Below are positions 9,757 to 17,545 of a stretch of DNA of 64,000 bases, piece by piece (position 1 is the first letter of the stretch; the number at the start of each line of letters is the position of its first letter). The notes beneath the pieces are model-generated. The model had not been told where the DNA came from and searched no databases. It saw only the letters and a program-made list of their open reading frames with translations. Where the stretch lies: positions 1 to 64,000 of the forward strand of contig NZ_JABRXE010000011.1 in assembly GCF_018982945.1 (NCBI RefSeq). Direction: 5' to 3'. This stretch comes from Anaerostipes faecalis (GTDB lineage: Bacteria > Bacillota > Clostridia > Lachnospirales > Lachnospiraceae). The translations under genes and the position numbers were made by a program.

Positions 9757-10686
9757 TTATTTTAGGAAGCCATTTATAATCTGCTCTTCTGCCTCTGTCT
9801 CTGTAAGTCCCAGAGTCATCAGCTTAATCAGCTGTTCCCCTGCAATCTTTCCAATGGCAGCTTCATGAATCAATGATGCATCAGGATTATCTGCACTGAT
9901 TTCAGGAATTGCACTGATTTTTGCATCTCCAATAATAATGGCATCACACTCTGTATGTCCATTACATTTTGCATTTCCATGAACCTTGGAAATAAATGTC
10001 TGAGAAGATGAATCTTTTGCAACAGAACGGGATACAATGTGCGCTCCTGATTCCTGTCCATCAAGATTAACTTCAAACTCGCTGACTGCATTCTGCTGTC
10101 CATGTGTCATTAAACGTTCCATAACAGTCAGAGTAGCACCTTCATCAAGTTTTGCAGTTGTCAGTCGTTTTGTTGAATCTACACCTTTAATCTGAGCTGT
10201 ATCCATTTCCATATAACCATTCTTTCCAATTTCAACAATGGTTTGCGGATTCATGATACGCTTTCCGTCTCCATCTCCACTTCCATAATGTTTTTCAATA
10301 TAACGAACCCTGGCATTTTCTTCAATAAAGAATCTGTGGATTCCATCATGTTTACTGTCTTTATTTCCGCCATTGTGAATTCCACAACCAGCAATAATCG
10401 TTACATCTGCATCTTTTCCAATATAAAAGTCATTATAAACAAGATCTGTAAGACCTGCCTGACTTAAAACAACCGGAATATGGACACTCTCGTTTTTTGT
10501 TCCAGGCTTGATTTTAATATCAATTCCATCCCCATTATCTTTTGGAATAATTTCAATATTTTCTGAACTCTGTCTTACAAGTCCTTTTCCATTTGCACGA
10601 ATATTAAAAGCTCCTACTGGGATTTCATGAAGACCGGACACTTCCTCAAGCAAATGTTTCTGAATCGGATCCATTTTTATATCCAT
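9757..10686 (-). CDS. SufB/SufD-family Fe-S assembly protein, short (SmsB-like)
   Basis: It is the partner of the SufC-like ATPase just upstream and would form the scaffold for Fe-S cluster assembly. The C-terminal block with SADNPDASLIHEAAIGKI is the SufB/SufD signature. The central part is the right-handed beta-helix typical of the family. Cysteines lie in AGCGIHNGG and in KCNGHTEC, as expected of a scaffold. At 309 aa it lacks the long N-terminal region of E. coli SufB or SufD. The start at 10686 is one base after the sufC stop and has GGAGGG eight bases upstream. No sufS, sufU or sufD is adjacent. Confidence 0.88.
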   Translation of the reverse strand: MDIKMDPIQKHLLEEVSGLHEIPVGAFNIRANGKGLVRQSSENIEIIPKDNGDGIDIKIKPGTKNESVHIPVVLSQAGLTDLVYNDFYIGKDADVTIIAGCGIHNGGNKDSKHDGIHRFFIEENARVRYIEKHYGSGDGDGKRIMNPQTIVEIGKNGYMEMDTAQIKGVDSTKRLTTAKLDEGATLTVMERLMTHGQQNAVSEFEVNLDGQESGAHIVSRSVAKDSSSQTFISKVHGNAKCNGHTECDAIIIGDAKISAIPEISADNPDASLIHEAAIGKIAGEQLIKLMTLGLTETEAEEQIINGFLK

Positions 10687-10687
10687 T

Positions 10688-11425
10688 TTAGCATCCCTCC
10701 TTCTTCCAGCAGCGACATCCAGGTTCATCTGCACTATCAAGTAACTTAGGCAAAAAGTTTTCAGCAGTTTCATGCTCAAGAATTTCTCCATCTGCAATGA
10801 CAATAATTTCATCTGCAATTCTTAAAATTCTCTCCTGATGGGAAATAATCAGAATAGATCCCTGAATATCTTCTCTCATTTTTTCAAAAACTTTGATCAG
10901 ATTCTGGAAACTCCACAAATCAATTCCAGCTTCCGGTTCATCGAAAACAGATAACTTAGTACCTCTGGCAAGAATCGTAGCAATCTCGATACGTTTCAAC
11001 TCTCCTCCGGAAAGACTTCCATCAACTTCACGATTCACATAATCCTTGGCACACAAGCCAACCTCTGACAGATAATTACAAGCTTCCCCTCTGGAAATAT
11101 CATGTCCTGTAGCAAGCTTAATCAAATCATAAACTGTAATACCTTTAAAACGAACCGGCTGCTGAAAAGCAAAGCTAATACCCAGATTAGCACGTTCAGT
11201 AATATTTAAATCAGTAATATCAGTTCCGTTCCAGATAATCTGTCCAGATGTCGGTTTCTCAATCCCAACAATAATCTTCGCCAAAGTTGACTTTCCACCA
11301 CCATTAGGACCTGTAATAGCAATAAATTTCTGATCATCCAGGCTCAGGCTGATGTCCTTAATAATTTCTTTTTCACAATCCTTCTCATCTCTTACAGAAA
11401 ATGAGATATTCTTCAGTTCTAACAT
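10688..11425 (-). CDS. SufC-like ABC ATPase (SmsC-like)
   Basis: It is the ATPase of an Fe-S cluster assembly complex and is cytosolic, not a transporter. Walker A GPNGGGKST starts at residue 39; the ABC signature LSGGELKR, the Walker B block ending FDEPEAGIDLW and the H-loop SHQ follow. The DEPEAGID form is typical of SufC. The protein ends with CRCWKKEGC, a cysteine-rich tail that canonical SufC does not have. GGAGGAAAC precedes the ATG. It is followed almost without a gap by its SufB-like partner. Confidence 0.9.
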   Translation of the reverse strand: MLELKNISFSVRDEKDCEKEIIKDISLSLDDQKFIAITGPNGGGKSTLAKIIVGIEKPTSGQIIWNGTDITDLNITERANLGISFAFQQPVRFKGITVYDLIKLATGHDISRGEACNYLSEVGLCAKDYVNREVDGSLSGGELKRIEIATILARGTKLSVFDEPEAGIDLWSFQNLIKVFEKMREDIQGSILIISHQERILRIADEIIVIADGEILEHETAENFLPKLLDSADEPGCRCWKKEGC

Positions 11426-11620
11426 GTTTCCTCCATCCTAGAATCATCTAGATAATTCCATGATGATTCGATATAATACATCGTCTACTATGCTACTATA
11501 AACACTCAAAAAAAGAAAGAGTCTCAGATGGTTTTTTTACGTATTTTTACCATATCAAAAACATTTTGGGGCAAAAATCTTTTTTTCCATATATATCTTT
11601 TAATATTTTTTAAAAATATT
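11426..11620. other. AT-rich gap between the divergent SufC-like and Rpn genes
   Basis: An 8-bp inverted repeat (GAATCATC at 11441-11448 and GATGATTC at 11462-11469) lies in the leader of the SufC-like gene. A TAGTAG direct repeat lies further upstream on the minus strand, where an Fe-S-responsive regulator might bind; that is speculation. No gene is visible in this stretch. Confidence 0.4.
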
Positions 11621-11865
11621 CTTTAAAGTATTGAATATATTTCTATAAATTGATAATATATAAAATGTATAGAAATTAATATATTTTTATTGAATACAAA
11701 TGTAAAATATTGTAAAATGTATATATCTTATAACTCTTCTGAAATCATATCTATTTTTCATATGGCAGTTCTGCCGGATTTTCAGAAATAACAACAGGAT
11801 ATATACATAGCATCCTCTTTTTCTGATGTTGTGCATATATCACGACAACAGAAAAGGAGGTTCCA
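11621..11865 (+). promoter_or_regulatory. Conserved upstream region of the first Rpn gene, with promoter
   Basis: About 245 bases are clearly homologous to the region upstream of the second Rpn gene (37063-37318, minus strand). A promoter conserved in both copies is TTGAAT (11690-11695), 17 bases, TAAAAT (11713-11718). The leader of about 140 bases keeps a small stem (AGGAT pairing with ATCCT) and an ATATAT-centred dyad before the AGGAGG site. The extent and type of conservation suggest a regulated or structured leader. Confidence 0.6.
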
Positions 11866-12762
11866 ATGGGTGAAAAAGACAAGATAGAAAAGCTTTTTAT
11901 GGATTATGAAGATGTTTTTGCTGATATCATCAACGTCCTGCTCTATAACGGCAGACAGGTCATAAAATCAAAAGAACTGGCACAGGCCAACGTGATATCC
12001 CATTACAAATCAGATGATTCCATGATTCATGAACAGGAAAGAGATATCGCCAAGTTCTGGGTGAAGAATCATACCCGCCAGGCCCTTCTCGGGATAGAGA
12101 ATCAGACTGCCGCTGATGACGATATCGCATTACGGATTATGGGATACGATGGAGCATCCTACCGCGGACAGCTCTTATCTGAACATAAAGAACGTCCCTA
12201 TCCGGTCTGTACACTGGTACTATATTTTGGAAACAGTCACTGGAAAAGCAGCAGGTCACTGAAAGATCGGATTCCCTCTTACAACGAATTAGAAAATCAC
12301 TGGAACGATTATCCGGTCAGAATATTTGAGATATCTTTTCTAAAGGAAGAACAGATTAATCTGTTCCAGAGCGACTTTGGAATCATCGCAGATTATTTTG
12401 TAAAACGTCAGAAAGGCATTGAGTATGAAGGAAACCATAAAGAAATCAAACATATAGATGCCATGATGAAATTCATGGCAGTATTTGCAGGAGATCAGGA
12501 GTTTTTAAAATTACATTTTACAGAAGGAGAGAAAATTACCATGTGTGAAGTTGTACAGAAGATAAAAGAAAACGGCAGAATTGAAGGCAGAATTGAAGGC
12601 AGACATGATGCTATCCTGGATTTATTGTCTGAAACAGGGCAGGTTCCGGAATACCTTAATCATAAGATTACAGATCAGACGGATCAGAAAAAATTAAAAC
12701 AATGGCTTTTTATTGCCTCCCATTCTTCTTCCATACAAGAATTCGAAGAAAAAATCCAGTAA
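11866..12762 (+). CDS. Rpn-family recombination-promoting nuclease / putative transposase
   Basis: It belongs to the PD-(D/E)XK-type Rpn/YhgA-like group, often labelled putative transposase (transposase_31) and abundant in Lachnospiraceae. The catalytic core fits D in the FADIINVLL stretch and E-x-Q in GIENQT near residue 85. The GYDGASYRGQLL block that follows is strongly conserved with the paralogue at 36106-37062. The C-terminus holds a short GRIEGRIEGR repeat followed by a region ending LKQWLF. The ATG has AAAGGAGG upstream. It is the only large plus-strand gene in its neighbourhood and converges on the lysozyme gene. Function in this organism is not known. Confidence 0.8.
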   Translation: MGEKDKIEKLFMDYEDVFADIINVLLYNGRQVIKSKELAQANVISHYKSDDSMIHEQERDIAKFWVKNHTRQALLGIENQTAADDDIALRIMGYDGASYRGQLLSEHKERPYPVCTLVLYFGNSHWKSSRSLKDRIPSYNELENHWNDYPVRIFEISFLKEEQINLFQSDFGIIADYFVKRQKGIEYEGNHKEIKHIDAMMKFMAVFAGDQEFLKLHFTEGEKITMCEVVQKIKENGRIEGRIEGRHDAILDLLSETGQVPEYLNHKITDQTDQKKLKQWLFIASHSSSIQEFEEKIQ

Positions 12763-12780
12763 TTTAAACACGTACTTTTT

Positions 12781-12987
12781 TCTCTTCCCCTCTCTCTTTC
12801 CATCTACATAAAAATCACCTTACACTGACGAAACATCTGCACCGAGCTTCGCGAGGGAAGCGTTTGAAAATGGGTATCTCCATTTTTTCCCTTTCTACTT
12901 TCTCTTCCCTCCTCTCTTTCCATCTACATAAAAAATCACCTTACACTGACGAAACATCTGCACCGAGCTTCACGAGGGAAGCGTTTC
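12781..12987. repeat. Two direct copies of an 87-base block, period 120
   Basis: Bases 12781-12867 and 12901-12987 are nearly identical, differing at only a few positions. Each begins in a pyrimidine-rich tract (TCTCTTCCC) and ends in the core of the palindromic element (GAGGGAAGCGTTT). The block shows that the element was duplicated together with its left flank. Confidence 0.85.
12810..12888 (+). repeat. Palindromic interspersed element, copy 1 (decayed right arm)
   Basis: The left arm AAAAATCACCTTACACTGACG and core ACATCTGCACCGAGC...GGAAGCGTTT match the other copies. The right arm (GAAAATGGGTATCTCCATTTTT) no longer pairs well with the left, so this copy looks decayed. It lies downstream of the first Rpn gene. 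Confidence 0.75.
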
Positions 12988-13011
12988 GGAACGGGTACGG
13001 TGATTTTTTTA
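12930..13011 (+). repeat. Palindromic interspersed element, copy 2
   Basis: The arms AATCACC...GAAAC and GTTTCGGAACGGGTACGGTGATT form a long imperfect hairpin around the conserved core. A T run follows on each strand, so this copy can also serve as the terminator for the converging Rpn and lysozyme transcripts. Its last bases touch the lysozyme stop. Confidence 0.85.
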
Positions 13012-13013
13012 TT

Positions 13014-14411
13014 TTATCGTTTTATTGTTTTTACTGTTGAATAACTGCTTATATAGTATTTTCCTCCTACTTTTTTATAGGAACGAACTTTAAAATAATA
13101 TCTTTTTCCTTTCTTCAGTTTCCCTTTAGTGTAAGATGAATATTTTCCTGAAACTGTTTTTATTCTCTTATATCCAGAATTTTTCTTTGTGGACATATAG
13201 ACTTGATATCCTGTTGTTCCACTGACTTTTGTCCAATAAATTTTAATAGATTTTTTACCTGTACGTTTTAATTTTGTAATTCGGTTTGTCTTAGGTTTTA
13301 TAGTAACAGTACAATAAGCGCGTTTTCCATTTGATGTCATTGCAGTAATAGTAACGCGTCCTGCCGATTTTGCAGTTACCACACCCTGACTATTCACTAC
13401 TGCAATACTGCTATTGGAAGTCTTCCACTGCACATTCTGCTTAGGATTTGTTGATGAATATACTGTAGCTGATAGTTTATAAGAAGTACCGTTTGTCAAA
13501 TTTAATGTTGTTTTATTTAAACGAATTCCTGTAGTTAATGGTGCCGGTCCCCAAGATCCTAACTTGAAATTCAAGTCAACATTTCCGGATATTCCATCAA
13601 TACAACCAGCACTTGTATACTGCCACATATGATAGCTGCCTTTATATGAACAACTGCTATTATACTGAGCCACCCATTTTGGATACTGACTAAAAACGGA
13701 AGATGTCAACTTATTGTTGAACCATGTTGTATTCGCATAAACACCTACATTAGTATATCCTGCCTCTTTTAAGGTATCAAAAAACGTCTTAGCAATCTGT
13801 CCTAATTCATCCGCCCCAAGATTAGCTTGTGTATTGTCTTCCATATCATAATAAATCGGATAGGTTAGATGCTTACCTTCCAGCAGTCGAATTACATGCT
13901 GTGCTTCACTTTTTGCAGCTTCTGCGGATGTAGCTTTCCCATATAAATAAGCCCCATAAGGAATTCCCAATCTCTCACATTCTCTGGAATTATAATCCCA
14001 TTTTGGATCATCTGCATAAGTAAAATCTCTTCCATATCCACATCGAATAATCGCATAATCAACTTTACCTGTTGACTTCACTTTCTGCCAATCAATATCT
14101 CCATTATGGTAGCTAACATCAATTCCCTGTGCAGTCGCATTTTGAGGAATCGTCACCTGAATAATACTGCTATTCGTTATTGTTCTAGCCTTGTTTTGAA
14201 TCTTTTCTTCCAGATTCTGCTTCAAATTTCCATCCTCATAACGCCAGCTATTTGCCTGATCATTTTTCTCTTCAACAGAAGCCACTGTCTCCTGCTTTTC
14301 AGCAGCCCAAATCCTATGTATATTACAAAAAAACATAAGACTGCTAAACAATAATAAACATAGTCCTATAATAAAACTAATTATTACGTATAACCTTTCA
14401 TTTTTCCTCAT
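13014..14411 (-). CDS. Secreted GH25 lysozyme with Big2-like and FN3-like C-terminal domains
   Basis: It is an N-acetylmuramidase acting on peptidoglycan outside the membrane. A signal or anchor segment lies at residues 8-28. The GH25 domain covers about 94-285, with the first catalytic-site aspartate D98 in GIDVSYHNGDIDW and the D189-M-E191 pair in YYDMED. A bacterial Ig-like (Big2) domain follows at about 300-375 (AVVNSQGVVTAKSAGRVTIT), then a lysine- and tyrosine-rich FN3-like domain to residue 465, probably for wall binding. The gene is bracketed by copies of the palindromic element, lies between sigE and the Rpn gene, and converges on the latter. It could be a housekeeping hydrolase or an acquired cargo gene. 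Confidence 0.9.
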   Translation of the reverse strand: MRKNERLYVIISFIIGLCLLLFSSLMFFCNIHRIWAAEKQETVASVEEKNDQANSWRYEDGNLKQNLEEKIQNKARTITNSSIIQVTIPQNATAQGIDVSYHNGDIDWQKVKSTGKVDYAIIRCGYGRDFTYADDPKWDYNSRECERLGIPYGAYLYGKATSAEAAKSEAQHVIRLLEGKHLTYPIYYDMEDNTQANLGADELGQIAKTFFDTLKEAGYTNVGVYANTTWFNNKLTSSVFSQYPKWVAQYNSSCSYKGSYHMWQYTSAGCIDGISGNVDLNFKLGSWGPAPLTTGIRLNKTTLNLTNGTSYKLSATVYSSTNPKQNVQWKTSNSSIAVVNSQGVVTAKSAGRVTITAMTSNGKRAYCTVTIKPKTNRITKLKRTGKKSIKIYWTKVSGTTGYQVYMSTKKNSGYKRIKTVSGKYSSYTKGKLKKGKRYYFKVRSYKKVGGKYYISSYSTVKTIKR

Positions 14412-14492
14412 AAATACACCCTTAAACCTTTCATAAAGTCAGTATAACATGAAAAAAGAAAAGAAAAAGGAAGTATTTCTTAAGATTCGTTC

Positions 14493-14561
14493 CGCATCAT
14501 AAACGCTGAAACGCTTCCCTCGCTACGCTCAGTCCAGATGTATTCAGCTTTTTATGATGCT
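14493..14561 (-). repeat. Palindromic interspersed element, copy 3 (different arms, same core)
   Basis: The core is in inverted orientation (ACGCTTCCCTCGC, GCTCAGTCCAGATGT). The arms are GCATCATAAACGCTGAA and TTCAGCTTTTTATGATGC. They still pair with each other but share almost no sequence with the AATCACC arms of the other copies. This is the clearest evidence that the paired structure and core, not the arm sequence, are kept. Confidence 0.75.
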
Positions 14562-14651
14562 CCACACTAATTTATTTCATCCACACCTCTATTGCAATCA
14601 CCACCCCATGTCTAAACACAGTTTATGCTTCTTCTCCTCTCTTCCACCTCT

Positions 14652-14730
14652 ATTGAAATCACCTTACCCTGACGAAACATCTGGACTGAGCTTTGCGAAG
14701 GAAGCGTTTCGGAACGGGTACGGTGATTCT
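14652..14730 (+). repeat. Palindromic interspersed element, copy 4
   Basis: The left arm AATCACCTTACCCTGACG, core ACATCTGGACTGAGC...GGAAGCGTTTC and right arm GGAACGGGTACGGTGATT are intact. It ends two bases before the sigE stop codon and may act as the sigE terminator, although its T run is short. Confidence 0.85.
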
Positions 14731-14732
14731 AT

Positions 14733-15446
14733 CTACACTCCCATTTTTGCCATTTCTTTTTTTAGTCTTTTTATGATTTTCTTTTCCAGTCTTGATATAT
14801 ATGACTGTGATATTCCCATCATATCTGCCACTTCTTTTTGTGTTTTTTCTTCTCCGTTTTTCTGATTGATTCCGAATCTTAGTTCTATGATTTTCTTCTC
14901 CCTTTCCGTCAGAATCTTCATGGCTTTTAACAATAGTTTTCGATCTACTTCATGTTCCAGATCCCGATAGATGATATCTTCATCTGTTCCGAGAATATCT
15001 GATAACAATAATTCATTTCCATCCCAGTCTACATTTAATGGCTCATCAATGGATACTTCCATCTTTGTCTTATTATTTCTCCTGAGATACATTAAAATTT
15101 CATTTTCAATACATCTGGATGCATAAGTTGCCAGTTTTATTTTTTTTGCCGGATTAAATGTATTAATGGCTTTTATCAGGCCTATGGTTCCTATTGATAT
15201 TAAATCTTCCACGCCAATGCCCGTATTATCAAATTTCTTTGCTATGTACACAACCAATCGAAGATTTCTCTCGATCAGCATAGCCCTTGCCTCTGGCTCA
15301 TCTACTGTTCCAAGCATATGAATCATTTTCTGCTCCTCATTTGCTTCCAGCGGTGCGGGAAGAATTTCGGCACCCCCTATGTAATGAATTTCATTCCCTT
15401 TTGCAAAAAATGCTTTTCTACCGCTTACCAAATTTAATCTCAACAC
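14733..15446 (-). CDS. sigE: RNA polymerase sigma-E, mother-cell sporulation sigma factor (pro-form)
   Basis: It is the early mother-cell sigma factor, made with a pro-sequence that SpoIIGA removes. The [13 protein letters not shown] stretch is the region around the processing site. Region 2 ([33 protein letters not shown], interrupted here only by citation) and the region 4 HTH ([20 protein letters not shown]) are clear. The start is set at a GTG at 15446, with GGGAGG seven bases upstream and overlapping the end of spoIIGA; this gives 237 aa, close to the B. subtilis 239. In many Firmicutes sigG follows; here a palindromic element and a lysozyme gene lie in that place. Confidence 0.93.
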   Translation of the reverse strand: MLRLNLVSGRKAFFAKGNEIHYIGGAEILPAPLEANEEQKMIHMLGTVDEPEARAMLIERNLRLVVYIAKKFDNTGIGVEDLISIGTIGLIKAINTFNPAKKIKLATYASRCIENEILMYLRRNNKTKMEVSIDEPLNVDWDGNELLLSDILGTDEDIIYRDLEHEVDRKLLLKAMKILTEREKKIIELRFGINQKNGEEKTQKEVADMMGISQSYISRLEKKIIKRLKKEMAKMGV

Positions 15447-15447
15447 A

Positions 15448-16290
15448 CTATAACCTCCCACAAATCAGATTTGGATGAATCAGCATCTGATAATTGCCAG
15501 ATGCACAAAGAGAGTCTTTTGTAACCCCTATGACTCCTTTTCCCACTTCAATCCTTCGATTTCCATTTGTAATCTTCATATCAGTGACAAGAATTCCAGT
15601 CATAACTCCATTTTTTCTCCCTACAGAATGAAATGGAATTATCCTTATATCCTCTACACTATGTTCGTTTATCATTTTCGTTAATGGCTTACTGAAGTAT
15701 TCCAGAAAAACAGATTCTTCCATTACAGAAACCGGCATTTTGCTGAAAGGATCAAATAAGCAGTTTCCCGTGTCAAGGTAACCACAGACCTGAAAGGTTT
15801 TATGATTCCACTGAAAAGTAACATGATATAAAAAATCCTTCTCATCAAAAAAATTTTCTATGATTCCTTTATAAAAAAGATATCCTATACCAATACTTAG
15901 AACAAAGCCTGGCAGCCATGATACTTCTCCTGACATTTCCCATAATGCCGTCCAGATTCCACCAAAGAATACAGAAATTATCAGCAAATATCCTGCAGTT
16001 AATATGAGCTTTTTCCCTTTCACTGAAAAAGAAATTCTGACAGTTACAAATATGGCAGATAACAGCATTAAAATCTTCCATAAAAGGCAACAGGTAGGAA
16101 TTATCACCATCCCGCATCCCAAAAGGCTTCCTGTTATGGCAGCACTGGTCACTCTCTTAATGGAACTTTCCATCTTTATGATTCTACTCAAAAGCAGCAG
16201 TAGTACTTCCAGCACGATCCATTGTTCCAGAAACATTATTACCAAAAACATAATGCCATTATAAAAAATATTCGGAAAATTCTTTGTCAA
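15448..16290 (-). CDS. spoIIGA: Sigma-E processing peptidase SpoIIGA
   Basis: It is a membrane-bound aspartic protease that activates pro-sigma-E in the mother cell after signalling from the forespore. About five hydrophobic segments fill the N-terminal half. The cytosolic half contains the DTG active-site motif in [13 protein letters not shown] (D173 when counted from the TTG at 16290). Its stop lies two bases before the sigE GTG. The start is uncertain: the TTG at 16290 and ATGs at 16251 and 16236 all lack a good ribosome-binding site. Identity rests on the motif, the topology and the position before sigE. Confidence 0.85.
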   Translation of the reverse strand: MTKNFPNIFYNGIMFLVIMFLEQWIVLEVLLLLLSRIIKMESSIKRVTSAAITGSLLGCGMVIIPTCCLLWKILMLLSAIFVTVRISFSVKGKKLILTAGYLLIISVFFGGIWTALWEMSGEVSWLPGFVLSIGIGYLFYKGIIENFFDEKDFLYHVTFQWNHKTFQVCGYLDTGNCLFDPFSKMPVSVMEESVFLEYFSKPLTKMINEHSVEDIRIIPFHSVGRKNGVMTGILVTDMKITNGNRRIEVGKGVIGVTKDSLCASGNYQMLIHPNLICGRL

Positions 16291-16325
16291 AAAATGATAC
16301 AGAAATATGTGCTGTTTCTACAAAA
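16283..16325. promoter_or_regulatory. Candidate Spo0A boxes before spoIIGA
   Basis: TTTGTCAAAAAAT at 16283-16295 (plus strand) agrees with the 0A-box consensus TTTGTCRAANNAT. TTTTGTAGAAACAG on the minus strand at 16312-16325 is a one- or two-mismatch version. spoIIG is a known direct Spo0A target in Bacillus and Clostridium. The first box overlaps the TTG start candidate, which argues that translation may begin further in. Confidence 0.4.
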
Positions 16326-16388
16326 TCTGCAATTATCTGAAAAATCTGCTACAATAGATTCATTACAACATTTTAAAGGAGTTTTCTT

Positions 16389-16871
16389 ATGGAACATGTA
16401 GTACATCAAATTCATCCGGTCTTTAACAGTCAGTCAGAAATTCTGATCTTGGGTTCTTTTCCCTCTGTAAAATCCAGAGAAGCCTGTTTTTTCTATCATC
16501 ATCCGCAAAACAGATTTTGGAAGGTTCTATCCGCAGTCTTTCAAGACTCTGTGCCTGAGACAATTGAAGAGAAAAAAATCTTTTTATTAAAACACCATAT
16601 TGCTGTATGGGATGTGATCGCTTCCTGTGATATCAAAGGATCCAGTGACAGCAGTATACAAAATGCTGTCCCAAATGATTTTTCTAATATATTAAAAGCG
16701 GCACCCATCCGTCAGATTTTCACCAACGGCGGCACCGCTTATAAACTTTATACAAAATATTCTGAAAAAATCACAGGAATTCCAGCAGTTAAACTTCCAT
16801 CCACCAGTCCTGCCAACGCCTCTTTTTCACTGGAACGTCTCATTGACAGCTGGTCTGTAATTAAAAATTAA
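16389..16871 (+). CDS. DNA-deoxyinosine (hypoxanthine) glycosylase, UDG superfamily family 6
   Basis: It removes deaminated adenine from DNA. The family is recognised by LGSFPSVKSRE near residue 22, by YHHPQNRFWKVL, and by the C-terminal LPSTSPANA loop that takes the place of the UDG HSPS motif. Length 160 aa is usual. AAAGGAG lies upstream of the ATG. It is transcribed divergently from spoIIGA and overlaps the converging MBL gene by four bases, next to endonuclease IV, its natural downstream enzyme. Confidence 0.85.
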   Translation: MEHVVHQIHPVFNSQSEILILGSFPSVKSREACFFYHHPQNRFWKVLSAVFQDSVPETIEEKKIFLLKHHIAVWDVIASCDIKGSSDSSIQNAVPNDFSNILKAAPIRQIFTNGGTAYKLYTKYSEKITGIPAVKLPSTSPANASFSLERLIDSWSVIKN

Positions 16872-17545
16872 AGATCTTCAAAAACCTGTCCTGGTCCTGT
16901 AATTTCATGAACGATCTGATTCCATTTTCGACCGTCTTCACAATGAAGATAATGTTTTGTAATATTATAGGATCCAAAACAATGCATCGGGAATACATCT
17001 TTTACATGAACATGCTCAAGAAAATAATTCATGCCCCAGCAGTATTTATCCTCCTGTCTCGGATCCAGGAGCATAAATGCAACATCTATTTCCTTTCCTT
17101 CCAGTAATTTTATTTCTTCCTGGAAGGTGTTTTTATAATATAAATTATCCTCTTCCGGCTCACCATTCCAGTGCCACCAGTTGAGATCTCCTCCATGATA
17201 AATACATTTTCCTTCTGCATACACAAGAAATGCAACTCCAAGATCATTTGATTTTAAAGTTTCCACCTCCATATCATCTAACTGTATTTTTTCATGAGGA
17301 TGCATAAACACAGCTTCTTCTTTTGTCTCAATATCATCAGATAAAATATAAGTAATATTCTCATATTGTTTTTTCAGACTCCATATTGCCGGATTATAAT
17401 GATCTCCATGGCTATGGGATGCAAAAATATAGATTTTCTTGCTTTGTGGTAACGGCGGAATCTCACCTTTATAATAATCAAAAATCAGGACAATATTTTC
17501 CATTTCCAGAACAAAGCCACTATGCTCTATAAAAGTTATCTTCAT
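16868..17545 (-). CDS. Metallo-beta-lactamase-fold hydrolase (225 aa)
   Basis: The metal motif HSHGDH (H44, H46, D48, H49) and an N-terminal IEHSGF strand mark a small MBL-fold protein of the UlaG/YtkL-like type. The substrate cannot be told from the sequence. Its ATG overlaps the endonuclease IV stop (ATGA), so the two genes are translationally coupled. No signal peptide is seen, so it is probably cytosolic. A role in nucleotide or repair chemistry would fit the neighbours, but this is inference. Confidence 0.8.
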   Translation of the reverse strand: MKITFIEHSGFVLEMENIVLIFDYYKGEIPPLPQSKKIYIFASHSHGDHYNPAIWSLKKQYENITYILSDDIETKEEAVFMHPHEKIQLDDMEVETLKSNDLGVAFLVYAEGKCIYHGGDLNWWHWNGEPEEDNLYYKNTFQEEIKLLEGKEIDVAFMLLDPRQEDKYCWGMNYFLEHVHVKDVFPMHCFGSYNITKHYLHCEDGRKWNQIVHEITGPGQVFEDL

